Shown here: positions 24,039 through 31,804 of the stretch, in pieces | Numbering within the stretch: the stretch's first letter is position 1 | Layout: every line of letters begins with the position of its first letter | Source: JBGVMW01 sp045125095 | GTDB lineage: Bacteria; Bacillota; Clostridia; Lachnospirales; Lachnospiraceae | Reading direction: 5' to 3' | Assembly: GCA_045125095.1 (NCBI GenBank) | Contig: JBGVMW010000121.1 | Span: 1 to 31,804 of the forward strand | Length of the DNA stretch: 31,804 nucleotides | The notes under the pieces: model-generated | The model's database searches: none | What the model saw: only the letters and a program-made list of their open reading frames with translations | What the model was told of the DNA's origin: nothing | Made by a program: the position numbers and the translations under genes

Positions 24039-24596
24039 TTAAAAATCAATCACTTTAACAATACAGGTCTTAGCCTCCTTATCCACATCAACAACTGCTA
24101 CTTTCATTCCCTGCGGCAGGAAACCGTCATATTTTTTCAAATCTTCTTCGATTGACACTGCCGGATAGGTAATAGAAGCACCGGTAGCATCTGTTGTCTT
24201 TATCGTTCCTTTGCTATCTGCGGAAATTCTTAAAATAATTTCTGCTTCCTGACCAATCAGAGCATCCATATCAGGTACCAAAATCTTATCTCTGTTTTTT
24301 TTAAGCGGTTTATACACCAGCTTAAAAACAAGAAAATAACTGATCATACCGCCTGCCACTGCAAGCATCACAACAAGAACGGTAAACATCCTGCCTAGTG
24401 TAAATTTGCCAAGAATACCAAAAATCGCAATCCCTAGCATTCCAGAGGTAAAATGAAAACCAACACCTACATCTGCTGCACAATCCCCTCCTATTTCAAA
24501 GTCCAGACTGTCAAAAAAGCCAAAGAAAATGTTCAGAATGGGTATTGCAAAACCTACAATTATGCATACGGTAAAGATTGTATTCAGAATTTCCAT
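24039..24596 (-). CDS. NfeD/YuaF-like membrane protein, flotillin partner
   Basis: The 185-residue protein has two or three transmembrane segments (~6-28, ~50-64, ~68-95) and a C-terminal OB-fold domain (~108-185; LIGQEAEIILRIS...). This is the short NfeD1b/YuaF layout without the ClpP-like protease domain. It is the first gene of the flotillin operon, with GGGGGGA before its ATG and a sigma-A promoter at 24653-24681. No sigma-W-type GAAAC box is seen, unlike Bacillus yuaF. Confidence 0.85.
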   Translation of the reverse strand: MEILNTIFTVCIIVGFAIPILNIFFGFFDSLDFEIGGDCAADVGVGFHFTSGMLGIAIFGILGKFTLGRMFTVLVVMLAVAGGMISYFLVFKLVYKPLKKNRDKILVPDMDALIGQEAEIILRISADSKGTIKTTDATGASITYPAVSIEEDLKKYDGFLPQGMKVAVVDVDKEAKTCIVKVIDF

Positions 24597-24652
24597 AAGA
24601 TCCCCCCTATCTTCCGGATTACTCTCCTGTATATGTATAAAGTTACTCTGGT

Positions 24653-24681
24653 ATTATACAATAATTCTGACAACTCAACAA
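24653..24681 (-). promoter_or_regulatory. Promoter of the flotillin operon
   Basis: On the minus strand, -35 TTGTTG (24676-24681) and -10 TATAAT (24653-24658) are 17 nt apart. Confidence 0.7.
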
Positions 24682-24699
24682 TCCTATTTTAGTACTAAT

Positions 24700-24740
24700 A
24701 AACCGACAGTTAAATATTCTTAACATTTAACTGTCGGTTT
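24700..24740. terminator. Bidirectional terminator between exporter and flotillin operons
   Basis: AAACCGACAGTTAAAT (24700-24715) and ATTTAACTGTCGGTTT (24725-24740) form a perfect 16-bp stem with a 9-nt loop, directly after the stop codon of the exporter operon at 24746. On minus it is followed by ATTAGTAC, on plus by TCTCTC after GGTTTT. Confidence 0.75.
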
Positions 24741-24745
24741 TCTCT

Positions 24746-25921
24746 CTACCGTCTCTTAACTTTTCCGATTACGAGTCCAATCGCAACAAACGCAACGGCA
24801 AATCCTGCCTGCATGCCAAGAGACAGCAGTAACTCTGACATACTATTTTCCAGCACAGCTTCGTGTTCTAACAACCGAAGCGCATTAACATACCAATAGG
24901 TTGGTATCAACTGAACAAATTTCAGCAGGCTGTCTCCAAATAGTTCCATCGGCACAAAAATACCACCTAAAAATGATAGTCCCAATCCACTTACTGTACC
25001 AATCATATTCAATACTTCTGCCCGGACACCAATCATACTGATACAGAAAGTTACACTTAACGAAAATGCACTAAACAGCAGTACATTTAAACTGTAAAAA
25101 ATAGCATGATAACTTGTAAGGAATCTTGCACCAATCAGTAACGCCAATATAATAAAGATCAACGCCAATACTCCCTCTGCCCCCATTGCTGCCAACAATA
25201 TATCTGCGTTCTGTCTGCTGAATTTTAAAGAAGAACAACGTATTCTGGCCGCCATCTTCGGATTACGAAACACCAGCAAAGTCATGCCTATCACAGAAAT
25301 AGAAATGCTCAATATTACATACGGCTGATACAAAAAAGCATAGTATGTTTTAGAATATTCCGAGGAACCATTTACTGCTGTATATCCTGATGTGGCATCC
25401 TTGTCAAGAAACTGAATATTAACTGTCTCCTCCATAGATGTTTCAACCTGTGTCAAGGCATCTTTCAATGTACTTCCACCTGCCAGCTGCACATGCAATA
25501 ATCGTATATACTGGTCAGCCTGACTTATTATCGTTGAAGCATAGATAGAATCCGGTATCGACATGTATTCCAATACCCCATCCAACGAACCTTCCTGCAT
25601 GGATTCTTCATAACCTTCCGTAATATAAATCACGCATTCCACTGTTCTTGAAAATAATTTATCCTTACACACATTCACATCATCTTCCACCTCTACTATC
25701 TTATGTATGGAAGAAAGATACTTGACGAATGCTTTGCTGGATGCTGTTTCATCGTAATCAAATACTGCTATTTTGTACTGTTCCTTTTCAAAGGTATTTT
25801 TGCCACTATCGCTTCCCATTGTGCAAAACAAAATACTTAATCCAATAAAAACAGATAAATAAATTATCATAAATGTTTTTTTCTGGAAAATAATTTTATA
25901 AAATGTCTTAAAGTTCTGCAT
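24746..25921 (-). CDS. ABC-2 exporter permease, LnrN-like
   Basis: The 391-residue permease has an N-terminal helix (~17-37), an extracytoplasmic domain (~40-205) and five C-terminal helices with an ABC-2 motif near FLGGIFVPMELFGDSL. It ends with a basic GKVKRR tail. It overlaps the upstream permease gene by 14 nt and has GGAGGACACAAT before its ATG. With the ATPase and second permease it matches the three-gene plan of LnrLMN (linearmycin resistance) exporters in Bacillus; substrate specificity is not readable. Confidence 0.82.
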   Translation of the reverse strand: MQNFKTFYKIIFQKKTFMIIYLSVFIGLSILFCTMGSDSGKNTFEKEQYKIAVFDYDETASSKAFVKYLSSIHKIVEVEDDVNVCKDKLFSRTVECVIYITEGYEESMQEGSLDGVLEYMSIPDSIYASTIISQADQYIRLLHVQLAGGSTLKDALTQVETSMEETVNIQFLDKDATSGYTAVNGSSEYSKTYYAFLYQPYVILSISISVIGMTLLVFRNPKMAARIRCSSLKFSRQNADILLAAMGAEGVLALIFIILALLIGARFLTSYHAIFYSLNVLLFSAFSLSVTFCISMIGVRAEVLNMIGTVSGLGLSFLGGIFVPMELFGDSLLKFVQLIPTYWYVNALRLLEHEAVLENSMSELLLSLGMQAGFAVAFVAIGLVIGKVKRR

Positions 25922-27044
25922 ATTGTGTCCTCCTGATTTTCAAACCTGCTATAACACAAAACAGAATTGCCATAGCCGTCAGAATCCCTACATTTAAACA
26001 AAATCTCTCATAAGTATCAAATAAATTCAGCGCTGTAAAACCATCTACAATTAATGCTGCCGGATTCACCTTATTTAAAATCGGGCAATACGTGTCGATC
26101 AATGGTTTGATATCTGCCGCCATCAATCCACTCAAAGTAGATAATGTCAAGGATACGCCTACGCCAATGCCGATTTTTACTTCAAGAGCAATTCCTGTCA
26201 CTGCACCAATACACATTCCTATACCAATACCGCAAGCAGAGCCACTGATTAACAACAACAAAATTGGCAATATCTTGGTGCCAACCTCAATGCCAAGCAC
26301 CACTTGCAGATAACACCAGAAAATAACTTCTATCACCGTTTGTACCAGCAATGATGCGAAAAATTCTGCAAATGCAATCCGAATTTTATTTGCAGATGAC
26401 ACACCACGGCGTTTTCCCACCTCTGACAAATCTGCACAACTAGACGTAGTACGCCACATTCCTATAAAGCTGGCAAACAGACAACTCATGGCAAATGCTG
26501 CATAAAAATATTGCACATTAAAATCCATATTCCCACTGACGCGATTCACTTCCTTACAGCTATTTACCTCCTGACCGGCTGCATTGATTACCTCTGCAAG
26601 CCTTTCCGGATGCTCACTTAGTACATCTGTGATTGCTGATTCCATTTTAATATAATATTCTAACAATACGGATAATACGGTTTCCTCCATACCATTTTCT
26701 TTCACAGTGAGAGAAATTTCATCCCCAACCAGGTAAAAGCCTTCAATCTCACCTTTTTCCAACATACCTTCTGCTTCCTCTAAGCTACAATCATCCTTCA
26801 CTGACAGCATACTTTCTTCCTCTGAAGACATACCGCTTAACATTTCACTAAAATATGAATTCTCGTTTCTCTCCACTACAGCAACCGGAATATTATTTAA
26901 CTGTTCCGTGCGCTCATAAATACTGCCAAATGCAAGCTGAAACAACGTTCCTAATATAATCGGGAAAAGCATTGACCAGAACATTATCTCTTTGCTTCGT
27001 ACCATTGTTTTTAACGCATACTTAAAATCATGTAAAAAAGCCAT
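25908..27044 (-). CDS. ABC-2 exporter permease, LnrM-like
   Basis: The 378-residue permease has the same plan as its neighbour: a first helix (~20-40) after KTMVRSKEIMFW, an external domain (~45-170), then five helices. One of these is very Gly-rich (GSACGIGIGMCIGAVTGIAL). Its start codon overlaps the ATPase stop (TAATG), indicating translational coupling. The two permeases probably form a heterodimeric channel. Confidence 0.82.
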   Translation of the reverse strand: MAFLHDFKYALKTMVRSKEIMFWSMLFPIILGTLFQLAFGSIYERTEQLNNIPVAVVERNENSYFSEMLSGMSSEEESMLSVKDDCSLEEAEGMLEKGEIEGFYLVGDEISLTVKENGMEETVLSVLLEYYIKMESAITDVLSEHPERLAEVINAAGQEVNSCKEVNRVSGNMDFNVQYFYAAFAMSCLFASFIGMWRTTSSCADLSEVGKRRGVSSANKIRIAFAEFFASLLVQTVIEVIFWCYLQVVLGIEVGTKILPILLLLISGSACGIGIGMCIGAVTGIALEVKIGIGVGVSLTLSTLSGLMAADIKPLIDTYCPILNKVNPAALIVDGFTALNLFDTYERFCLNVGILTAMAILFCVIAGLKIRRTQYAEL

Positions 27045-27982
27045 TAATCACGCAGCTCCTTTCCTGTTATCTCAAGAAATACATCATTCAAGGTTGGAAG
27101 TGTGGAATATACACGCCCCACCTTGTACTCATTTTCCTCAAACACACGTAATACACGAACCAGATTATGAGAACCACCACTGCATTTGATACACAATTGG
27201 CTGTCTGCATAACTTACTTCATAAATGTGCTTCAAGCCTTTTATTTCATTGATAATTGCTTCCGGAATATCCGGTGCTTCCACCGTAATATTTTCTGTAT
27301 TTCGAATCATACCTTTTAATTCTTCTTTTGTTCCAATTGCCAGATTCTTTCCTTTATCCATGATGGCAATTCTGGTACAAATCTGTTCTACCTCCTCCAT
27401 GTAATGAGAAGTGTAAACAACCGTCGCACCATTGCGGTTCAACTCTATAATGCCTTCTAATATCTTATTACGGCTCTGTGGATCTACCGCTACGGTTGGC
27501 TCATCTAAAATTATCAGCTCTGGTTTATGGGCGATGCCACATGCAATGTTTAATCGTCTTAACAAACCACCGGACAGTTTTTTCGGATACATTTTCCGAA
27601 AATCCTGTAAGCCTACAAACGCAATAGCTTCTTCCACGTAGGTTTTTCGTAAGTTCTTATCTGTTATGTACAGACCACAAAAATAATCAATGTTTTCATA
27701 TACATTAAGTTCATCAAACACAGCAACATCCTGAAATACAACACCGATTTTCTTTTTTACTTCATAATTGTCCGATGTCATTGGCTGTCCAAAAAGTGTT
27801 ATACTACCTTTATCATAAGAAAGCAAAGACAACAAGCAATTAATGGTTGTCGTTTTGCCGGAACCATTTGGTCCTAACAATCCGAAGATTTCACCTTTTT
27901 TAATTTCTAAATTGAAATGATCTAAGGCAATTAATTCTTTGTAACGTTTTACTAATTGATTCATTTCGATTATCGTTTCCAT
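27044..27982 (-). CDS. ABC exporter ATPase, LnrL-like
   Basis: The 312-residue ATPase has Walker A GPNGSGKTT, signature LSGGLLRRL, Walker B LIILDEPTVAVD and H-loop TSHYMEEVE. A C-terminal ~85-residue extension is typical of drug and lipid-type exporters. Start chosen at ATG 27980-27982 because AGGAGG lies 6 nt upstream; an in-frame upstream ATG at 28024 lacks one. It is the first gene of the exporter operon and divergent from a NarL-type two-component system, the same partnership as Bacillus LnrJK-LnrLMN and YvfRS-YvfTU, so it is probably induced by that system in response to an antimicrobial or envelope stress. Confidence 0.88.
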   Translation of the reverse strand: METIIEMNQLVKRYKELIALDHFNLEIKKGEIFGLLGPNGSGKTTTINCLLSLLSYDKGSITLFGQPMTSDNYEVKKKIGVVFQDVAVFDELNVYENIDYFCGLYITDKNLRKTYVEEAIAFVGLQDFRKMYPKKLSGGLLRRLNIACGIAHKPELIILDEPTVAVDPQSRNKILEGIIELNRNGATVVYTSHYMEEVEQICTRIAIMDKGKNLAIGTKEELKGMIRNTENITVEAPDIPEAIINEIKGLKHIYEVSYADSQLCIKCSGGSHNLVRVLRVFEENEYKVGRVYSTLPTLNDVFLEITGKELRD

Positions 27983-28046
27983 AATATCCTCCTGTTCATC
28001 GCTTATGCGGTAAAAAATATGCAACTATTCTGCATTTGTTAACGTT

Positions 28047-28142
28047 ATTATATCGTATTTATTTGTAATATGGCAGTGAACAGAATCAAATTCTGATATG
28101 ACATTTGTCATATTTACTTTCGCTTTGGTATCGTGGTATGAT
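28047..28142. promoter_or_regulatory. Divergent promoters with palindromic response-regulator operator
   Basis: The palindrome ATATGACATTTGTCATAT (28096-28113) has perfect 8-bp arms around TT. To its right, a plus-strand promoter has -35 TTACTT (28114-28119) and an extended -10 TGGTATGAT (TATGAT 28137-28142), 17 nt apart, so the palindrome abuts the -35. To its left, the minus strand has a good -10 TATAAT (28047-28052) without a recognisable -35, as expected of an activator-dependent promoter. Confidence 0.65.
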
Positions 28143-28214
28143 GTGCTTGTAGTTTATTGGTAAGCATACGCCGATGGCTATAACTACACACCACTAATAG
28201 AAATGAGGAAAACG

Positions 28215-29270
28215 ATGGTTTACTGGATAGAAAAAGGATTTCTGTTGTTATTATGTATCATACTGTTTCAAACACCCATAGATGTTCCTTTCATTGTGGC
28301 ATTGCTTGCCATTATTATTTGTAACTGTATTTGCTATATTACAGATAACAGTCTCTTGCGTATCTTGATTTATCTTATTTACTTTGCTGGTTCTGTTTAT
28401 CTGCCGGACTTCTTATATATCTTCCTGCCTGTACTATGTTACAATCTGGCTGCGGAAAAAAAATGGCTGTTATTCGTTTATGTCATTCCTGTTCTTAATA
28501 TGTTGCTGACGGATTATTTTGATTTTGCAGCGATTTGCCTGCTCTCCGGGTTTGCCTACTTTTTGCACTGGAGAGAGCTTCACACGGATGAACTGGAACA
28601 TCGCATTAAAGTATTGCGTGATGCTGATACAGAATTACAACTTCTCCTGACGCAACAGAATCACGATTTAGTAATTAGTAAAAATAATGAGATTCAAATG
28701 GCTACTTTACAAGAGCGTAATCGTATTGCCAGAGAAATTCATGACAATGTGGGACATCTTCTCACGCGCTCCATTTTGCAGACTGGTGCCTTAATCGCCA
28801 TAAACAAGAACGAAGCTCTTGCAGCACCTTTAATGGGATTGCGTGATACATTAGATACTGCTATGAATAACATCCGCACCAGTGTGCATGATCTTCACGA
28901 TGAGACTGTGAATTTGCAAACTGCCATTCAGGACATGCTTGACCATACACCAAATATAGCAACCACATTTCGCTATGAAATGAAGGATGACCTTCCAAAG
29001 GAAATTAAGTACCATATGATTGCCATTTTCAAGGAAGCACTTAACAATATTACTAAGCACAGCAATGCAGATAAAGTGACAATTTCTTGTTTCGAACATC
29101 CTGGATTTTATCAATTTATGATTGCAGACAACGGAACCAATATCCAGTCTTTGATAAATGGAATGGGGCTTACGAATATGAAAAACAGAATAGACGCATG
29201 CAACGGTAGCATGCGCATTGACACCAAGAATGGATTTCAAATATTTATTGTGATTATGAAGGGAGATTAA
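28215..29270 (+). CDS. NarL/DesK-type sensor histidine kinase
   Basis: The 351-residue kinase has four to six hydrophobic segments in the first ~125 residues with almost no extracellular loops, then a short coiled coil. The HisKA_3 dimerisation helix contains the phospho-acceptor His176 in REIHDNVGH. The ATPase domain has an N-box EALNNITKHSNA and G-box GLTNMKNRI. Such loop-poor kinases usually sense membrane perturbation or a membrane-bound partner, here perhaps the exporter encoded divergently. I prefer ATG 28215 (GAGGAAA just upstream) over ATG 28203, which overlaps that site. Two nt separate it from the response-regulator gene. Confidence 0.88.
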   Translation: MVYWIEKGFLLLLCIILFQTPIDVPFIVALLAIIICNCICYITDNSLLRILIYLIYFAGSVYLPDFLYIFLPVLCYNLAAEKKWLLFVYVIPVLNMLLTDYFDFAAICLLSGFAYFLHWRELHTDELEHRIKVLRDADTELQLLLTQQNHDLVISKNNEIQMATLQERNRIAREIHDNVGHLLTRSILQTGALIAINKNEALAAPLMGLRDTLDTAMNNIRTSVHDLHDETVNLQTAIQDMLDHTPNIATTFRYEMKDDLPKEIKYHMIAIFKEALNNITKHSNADKVTISCFEHPGFYQFMIADNGTNIQSLINGMGLTNMKNRIDACNGSMRIDTKNGFQIFIVIMKGD

Positions 29271-29272
29271 CT

Positions 29273-29902
29273 ATGCGTGTTTTATTAGTAGATGACGATT
29301 CCTTAGTTGCTTTGTCATTAAAAACAATATTGGAAGCATCTGAAAACATAGAAATTGCCGGAATTGGACATTCCGGTGAGGAAGCAATAACGCTCTACTC
29401 GTCATTACAACCAGACATCCTTCTCATGGATATACGAATGGCAGGTATGAATGGTTTAGAAGCTGGTGAAAAGGTTCTGAAAGCGTATCCTGACGCTACT
29501 ATTTTATTTCTGACTACATTTTCTGATGATGAATATATTATCAAAGCACTTCATATTGGGGCAAAGGGATATATTCTCAAACAGGATTTTGAAGCCATTG
29601 CCCCTGCGCTTCATGCAGTTTATGGCGGTCAGACGGTATTCGGCAGTCAGGTTATGAGCCGCATACCAGAGTTAATGCAGACTAAAAATTTGTTTGATTA
29701 TACCGATTACGGATTAAACGAGAAAGAATATGCCATCATGGAACTGGTTGCCAAGGGATTGAATAATAAGGAACTTGCAGAGGAACTGTTCTTGAGCGAA
29801 GGTACGGTTCGTAATTATTTAAGCATTATGCTTGAAAAATTGAATCTGAGGGATCGAACGCAGTTGGCTATATTTTATTATACGCAAGGTGGAGAATGCT
29901 AA
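29273..29902 (+). CDS. NarL-family response regulator
   Basis: The 209-residue regulator has an N-terminal receiver domain with acidic pocket DDD (7-9), phospho-acceptor Asp53 (LLMDIRMAG) and a Thr-Thr switch near 81-82 (FLTTF). The C-terminal LuxR-type helix-turn-helix reads NNKELAEELFLSEGTVRNYLS. It likely binds the palindrome at 28096-28113 to control its own operon and the LnrLMN-like exporter. Its stop codon is 3 nt from the stop of the convergent gene. Confidence 0.9.
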   Translation: MRVLLVDDDSLVALSLKTILEASENIEIAGIGHSGEEAITLYSSLQPDILLMDIRMAGMNGLEAGEKVLKAYPDATILFLTTFSDDEYIIKALHIGAKGYILKQDFEAIAPALHAVYGGQTVFGSQVMSRIPELMQTKNLFDYTDYGLNEKEYAIMELVAKGLNNKELAEELFLSEGTVRNYLSIMLEKLNLRDRTQLAIFYYTQGGEC

Positions 29903-29916
29903 TACTCATTCTCCAC
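29889..29916. terminator. Hairpin shared by two convergent genes
   Basis: GTGGAGAATG (29889-29898) and CATTCTCCAC (29907-29916) are perfect 10-bp complements with an 8-nt loop that contains or borders both stop codons. The arms are the last codons of the response regulator and of the HI0933-family gene. There is no T-tract, so it would act as an RNA end-stabilising hairpin or weak bidirectional terminator. Confidence 0.5.
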
Positions 29917-31117
29917 AAGCCACTCCTGCCAAATACCCACTACTCCAAGCGAATTGCAAATTATAGCCGCCACAAGTGCCATCTACGTCCAACAATTCTC
30001 CTATCAGATAGAGATTCTTACAAAGTTTTGACTCCATTGTGCTGATATCTATTTCATTCGTATCTACACCACCCATACATACCTGTGCTTCCTCAAACCC
30101 ATTAAAACCGATAATAGGCACAGTAAATGACAATATTGCATCTGCAAGGCGTTTCCATTCTTTATCTTTTAATTCCCAAGCTGTTTTTCTATTATGAATG
30201 CCTGCTCTTTTGCATAATACAGGGATTAACTTCTTGTTCATCATTCCTAACAGGAAATCTTCCATAGACTTGTAACCATTCCATTCTAATTGCTTATCTA
30301 CATAAGCCAACCAGCTGTTTTTTGTAAATCCCGGCTGAAAATTAATCTGAACCATCACTTTTTGTCCATTCTCCAATGCTTCTACAGCATAACGGCTAAC
30401 CTGCATAATAGGAATACCAGATAAACCATATTTTGTTAATTGCAATTCTCCACGCTCTGTAGCCAACTGTTTGCCATTCGATAGCACTTCCAAACTCACT
30501 TCCGTACGCACACCTGCTACTGCTTTGAAGAAATCCCCCTCACCATGAAGCTGAACTAATGCAGGCAGAGGTTTTATTATATGATGACCAAATTGCTTTG
30601 CATAGCGATAACCACTTCCATCAGAACCTGTTACCGGCGCAGCCTTAGAGCCTGTGGCTAAAATTAATTTATCAAACATAACTGTCTGTTCTGCTGTTTG
30701 CACTACAAAGTTCTGCTTCTTTTTGATGGACTGGATTGTAGTTGCCGGACATACTTCTACACCTAAATGATCCAACTCCAGACGTAGCAAATCCAGAACC
30801 GCAGATGCCTGCTCGGAATATGGGTATAAATATCCATTTTTATCCTTTATGCATAAGCCTAACTCTTGAAAAAATGTTACTGTATCTTCAACCGGAAATT
30901 GCTGCACCACATTCCACCCAAAGTCTGGATGCGTACCGCGATAGCATTCCGGACTTTGATATCGATTGGATAAATTACAGCGTCCATTACCTGTTGATAA
31001 TATTTTTTTGCCTACCCGATCTTTGTGCTCTAATATCGTCACTTCTGCTCCGCCTTTTGCCGCTATAATTGCCGCCATCATACCAGCGGCTCCTCCTCCA
31101 ATGATTCCTACTTTCAT
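29906..31117 (-). CDS. HI0933-family FAD flavoprotein (BaiN-like)
   Basis: The 403-residue NAD(P)/FAD-dependent oxidoreductase has an N-terminal dinucleotide fold GIIGGGAAGMMAA, the family signature GKKILSTGNGRCNLSN (~residues 42-57), LILATGSKAAP, and a C-terminal FAD-binding end GTCGGYNLQFAWSSGY. This is the HI0933/YhiN group; one member, BaiN of Clostridium scindens, has been linked to bile-acid metabolism, but the family is widespread and this context gives no bile-acid genes. It probably shares a promoter with the VOC gene 15 nt upstream. Confidence 0.88.
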   Translation of the reverse strand: MKVGIIGGGAAGMMAAIIAAKGGAEVTILEHKDRVGKKILSTGNGRCNLSNRYQSPECYRGTHPDFGWNVVQQFPVEDTVTFFQELGLCIKDKNGYLYPYSEQASAVLDLLRLELDHLGVEVCPATTIQSIKKKQNFVVQTAEQTVMFDKLILATGSKAAPVTGSDGSGYRYAKQFGHHIIKPLPALVQLHGEGDFFKAVAGVRTEVSLEVLSNGKQLATERGELQLTKYGLSGIPIMQVSRYAVEALENGQKVMVQINFQPGFTKNSWLAYVDKQLEWNGYKSMEDFLLGMMNKKLIPVLCKRAGIHNRKTAWELKDKEWKRLADAILSFTVPIIGFNGFEEAQVCMGGVDTNEIDISTMESKLCKNLYLIGELLDVDGTCGGYNLQFAWSSGYLAGVACGE

Positions 31118-31132
31118 TGTTTTTCTCCTATT

Positions 31133-31513
31133 CTACTCATGTAATTCCAAAGGCAAGCCATCCGGGTCATGAAAAAATGTCATTTTCTTTCCTGTAAATT
31201 CATCATAACGAATGGGCTCGGTCTCGATTCCTTTGCTGTTTAATTCCGCTACTGTTTCCTCTATATCCTCCACCCAAAAGGCTAAATGCCGCAACCCGCA
31301 AGCCTCCGGATAACTCATTCTTGGCGGATTGTCACCGCTACAAAATAGTTCTAATTCATAGCCATCCAATTCTAAATCCAACTTATAATCCTTTTTGTGT
31401 GGTCTATAATTTTCGCGAATTATGCGGAATCCTAAGTCCTCTACATAAAATTTTTTTGATTTTTCGTAATTAGAAACGATGATTGCGATATGGTGAATCT
31501 TTTTTAAGTTCAT
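31133..31513 (-). CDS. VOC-family protein (glyoxalase I-like, SMU1112c-type)
   Basis: The 126-residue protein has two beta-alpha-beta-beta-beta modules. Likely metal ligands are His in KIHHIAIIV, Glu in YELELFC, His in LRHLAFWVED and Glu in LPLELHE. Relatives act on small carbonyl or aromatic compounds; the substrate is unknown. Start choice is uncertain. ATG 31511-31513 gives the usual family N-terminus (MNLKKIHH) but has no ribosome binding site. A TTG at 31550-31552 lies 12 nt after AAGGAG and would add 13 residues. A strong promoter lies at 31613-31640. Confidence 0.8.
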   Translation of the reverse strand: MNLKKIHHIAIIVSNYEKSKKFYVEDLGFRIIRENYRPHKKDYKLDLELDGYELELFCSGDNPPRMSYPEACGLRHLAFWVEDIEETVAELNSKGIETEPIRYDEFTGKKMTFFHDPDGLPLELHE

Positions 31514-31612
31514 GGTTGTGTTCGGTGCTTCATCACATATGCTTTTTTTCAATGAAGCAACTAATCTCCTTTATTTTTATTATGTCACTGTTAATTTAGA
31601 TGCTAGTCAAAT

Positions 31613-31640
31613 AGTATACGAAAGTCCTTGTCTATGTCAA
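31613..31640 (-). promoter_or_regulatory. Promoter of the VOC-HI0933 operon
   Basis: On the minus strand, consensus -35 TTGACA (31635-31640) and -10 TATACT (31613-31618) are 16 nt apart, with the ribosome binding site AAGGAGA at 31565-31571 downstream. Confidence 0.7.
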
Positions 31641-31804
31641 GCGCAAGAAGGATTCTGTGAGTGAAATTCGGATTTGTGCGTGTGTCAATCATAACGGCTA
31701 CCCGTCCGGCTCCGGGTTACAGCGAAGATTGGGAAATGGGGCAGGCTCCAAGGTATAAGTGATTCTAAGAGGCTCGAATTGGCGCTAAGGACAAGCGGAA
31801 AAAT
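31639..31804 (+). repeat. Edge repeat, right copy (cut by window end)
   Basis: This is the inverted counterpart of 1-194. It has an exact 26-nt match at 31663-31688 and a second match at 31784-31794 with nearly the same spacing. Shorter shared islands (CCGTCCGGC; AAGTGRTWCTAAG) lie between them. The window stops before the large hairpin that follows these blocks in the left copy. No ORF is seen. Confidence 0.7.

Noticed and set aside
29906..31117. Bile-acid 7-alpha-dehydroxylation gene (baiN)
   Set aside because: The family is broad and no other bai gene is in the window, so only the family-level call is kept.

Overview
The window looks like chromosomal DNA of a motile, strictly anaerobic gut-type Clostridium relative, most likely family Lachnospiraceae. 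The evidence is low G+C, strong AGGAGG ribosome binding sites, Gram-positive lipoproteins with a Cys lipobox, two chemoreceptors (one carrying an [FeFe]-hydrogenase-like sensor), tRNA genes without encoded CCA, and family-level matches of nearly every gene. No phage, plasmid, transposase, CRISPR or rRNA gene is visible. Both ends of the window lie inside inverted copies of the same intergenic repeat (1-194 and 31639-31804), so the window may be one assembly contig broken at repeats.

Layout, left to right. 1-323: edge repeat, then a flavin-dependent oxidoreductase with its own promoter and a palindrome at the transcription start. 1608-4222: NatAB-like ABC exporter and a small XRE regulator/membrane-protein pair. 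4628-6562: soluble chemoreceptor made of ferredoxin, hydrogenase-like H-cluster, 4Fe-4S and MCP signalling domains. 6748-12642: a six-gene operon (UgpB-A-E-C-like ABC importer, TIM-barrel isomerase/epimerase, HAD phosphatase) ending at a strong terminator, beside a 41-bp relic of an MCP gene. 12865-14388: membrane MCP. 14904-15149: tRNA-Phe, tRNA-Gly(UCC), tRNA-Gly(GCC). 15271-19590: DUF4358-type lipoprotein, flavin-reductase-like protein and two adjacent, unusual MutS-like ATPases. 19951-22335: NusG-domain-II protein, an ECF S component (probably pantothenate) and a type II pantothenate kinase. 22392-24596: flotillin with its NfeD/YuaF-like partner. 24746-29902: LnrLMN-like ABC exporter divergent from a NarL-type two-component system, with a palindromic operator between them. 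29906-31513: HI0933-family flavoprotein and VOC protein.

The points most worth follow-up are the hydrogenase-MCP fusion, the pair of MutS-like ATPases that both carry Asn where Walker B normally has Asp, and a modular family of structured intergenic repeats. The repeats sit against terminator T-tracts (core TATATACYRG) and combine with 70-bp and 26-bp blocks in different arrangements. A 185-bp imperfect palindrome lies between the NusG-II gene and the ECF transporter. All functional calls rest on reading motifs in the sequence; no database search was possible.
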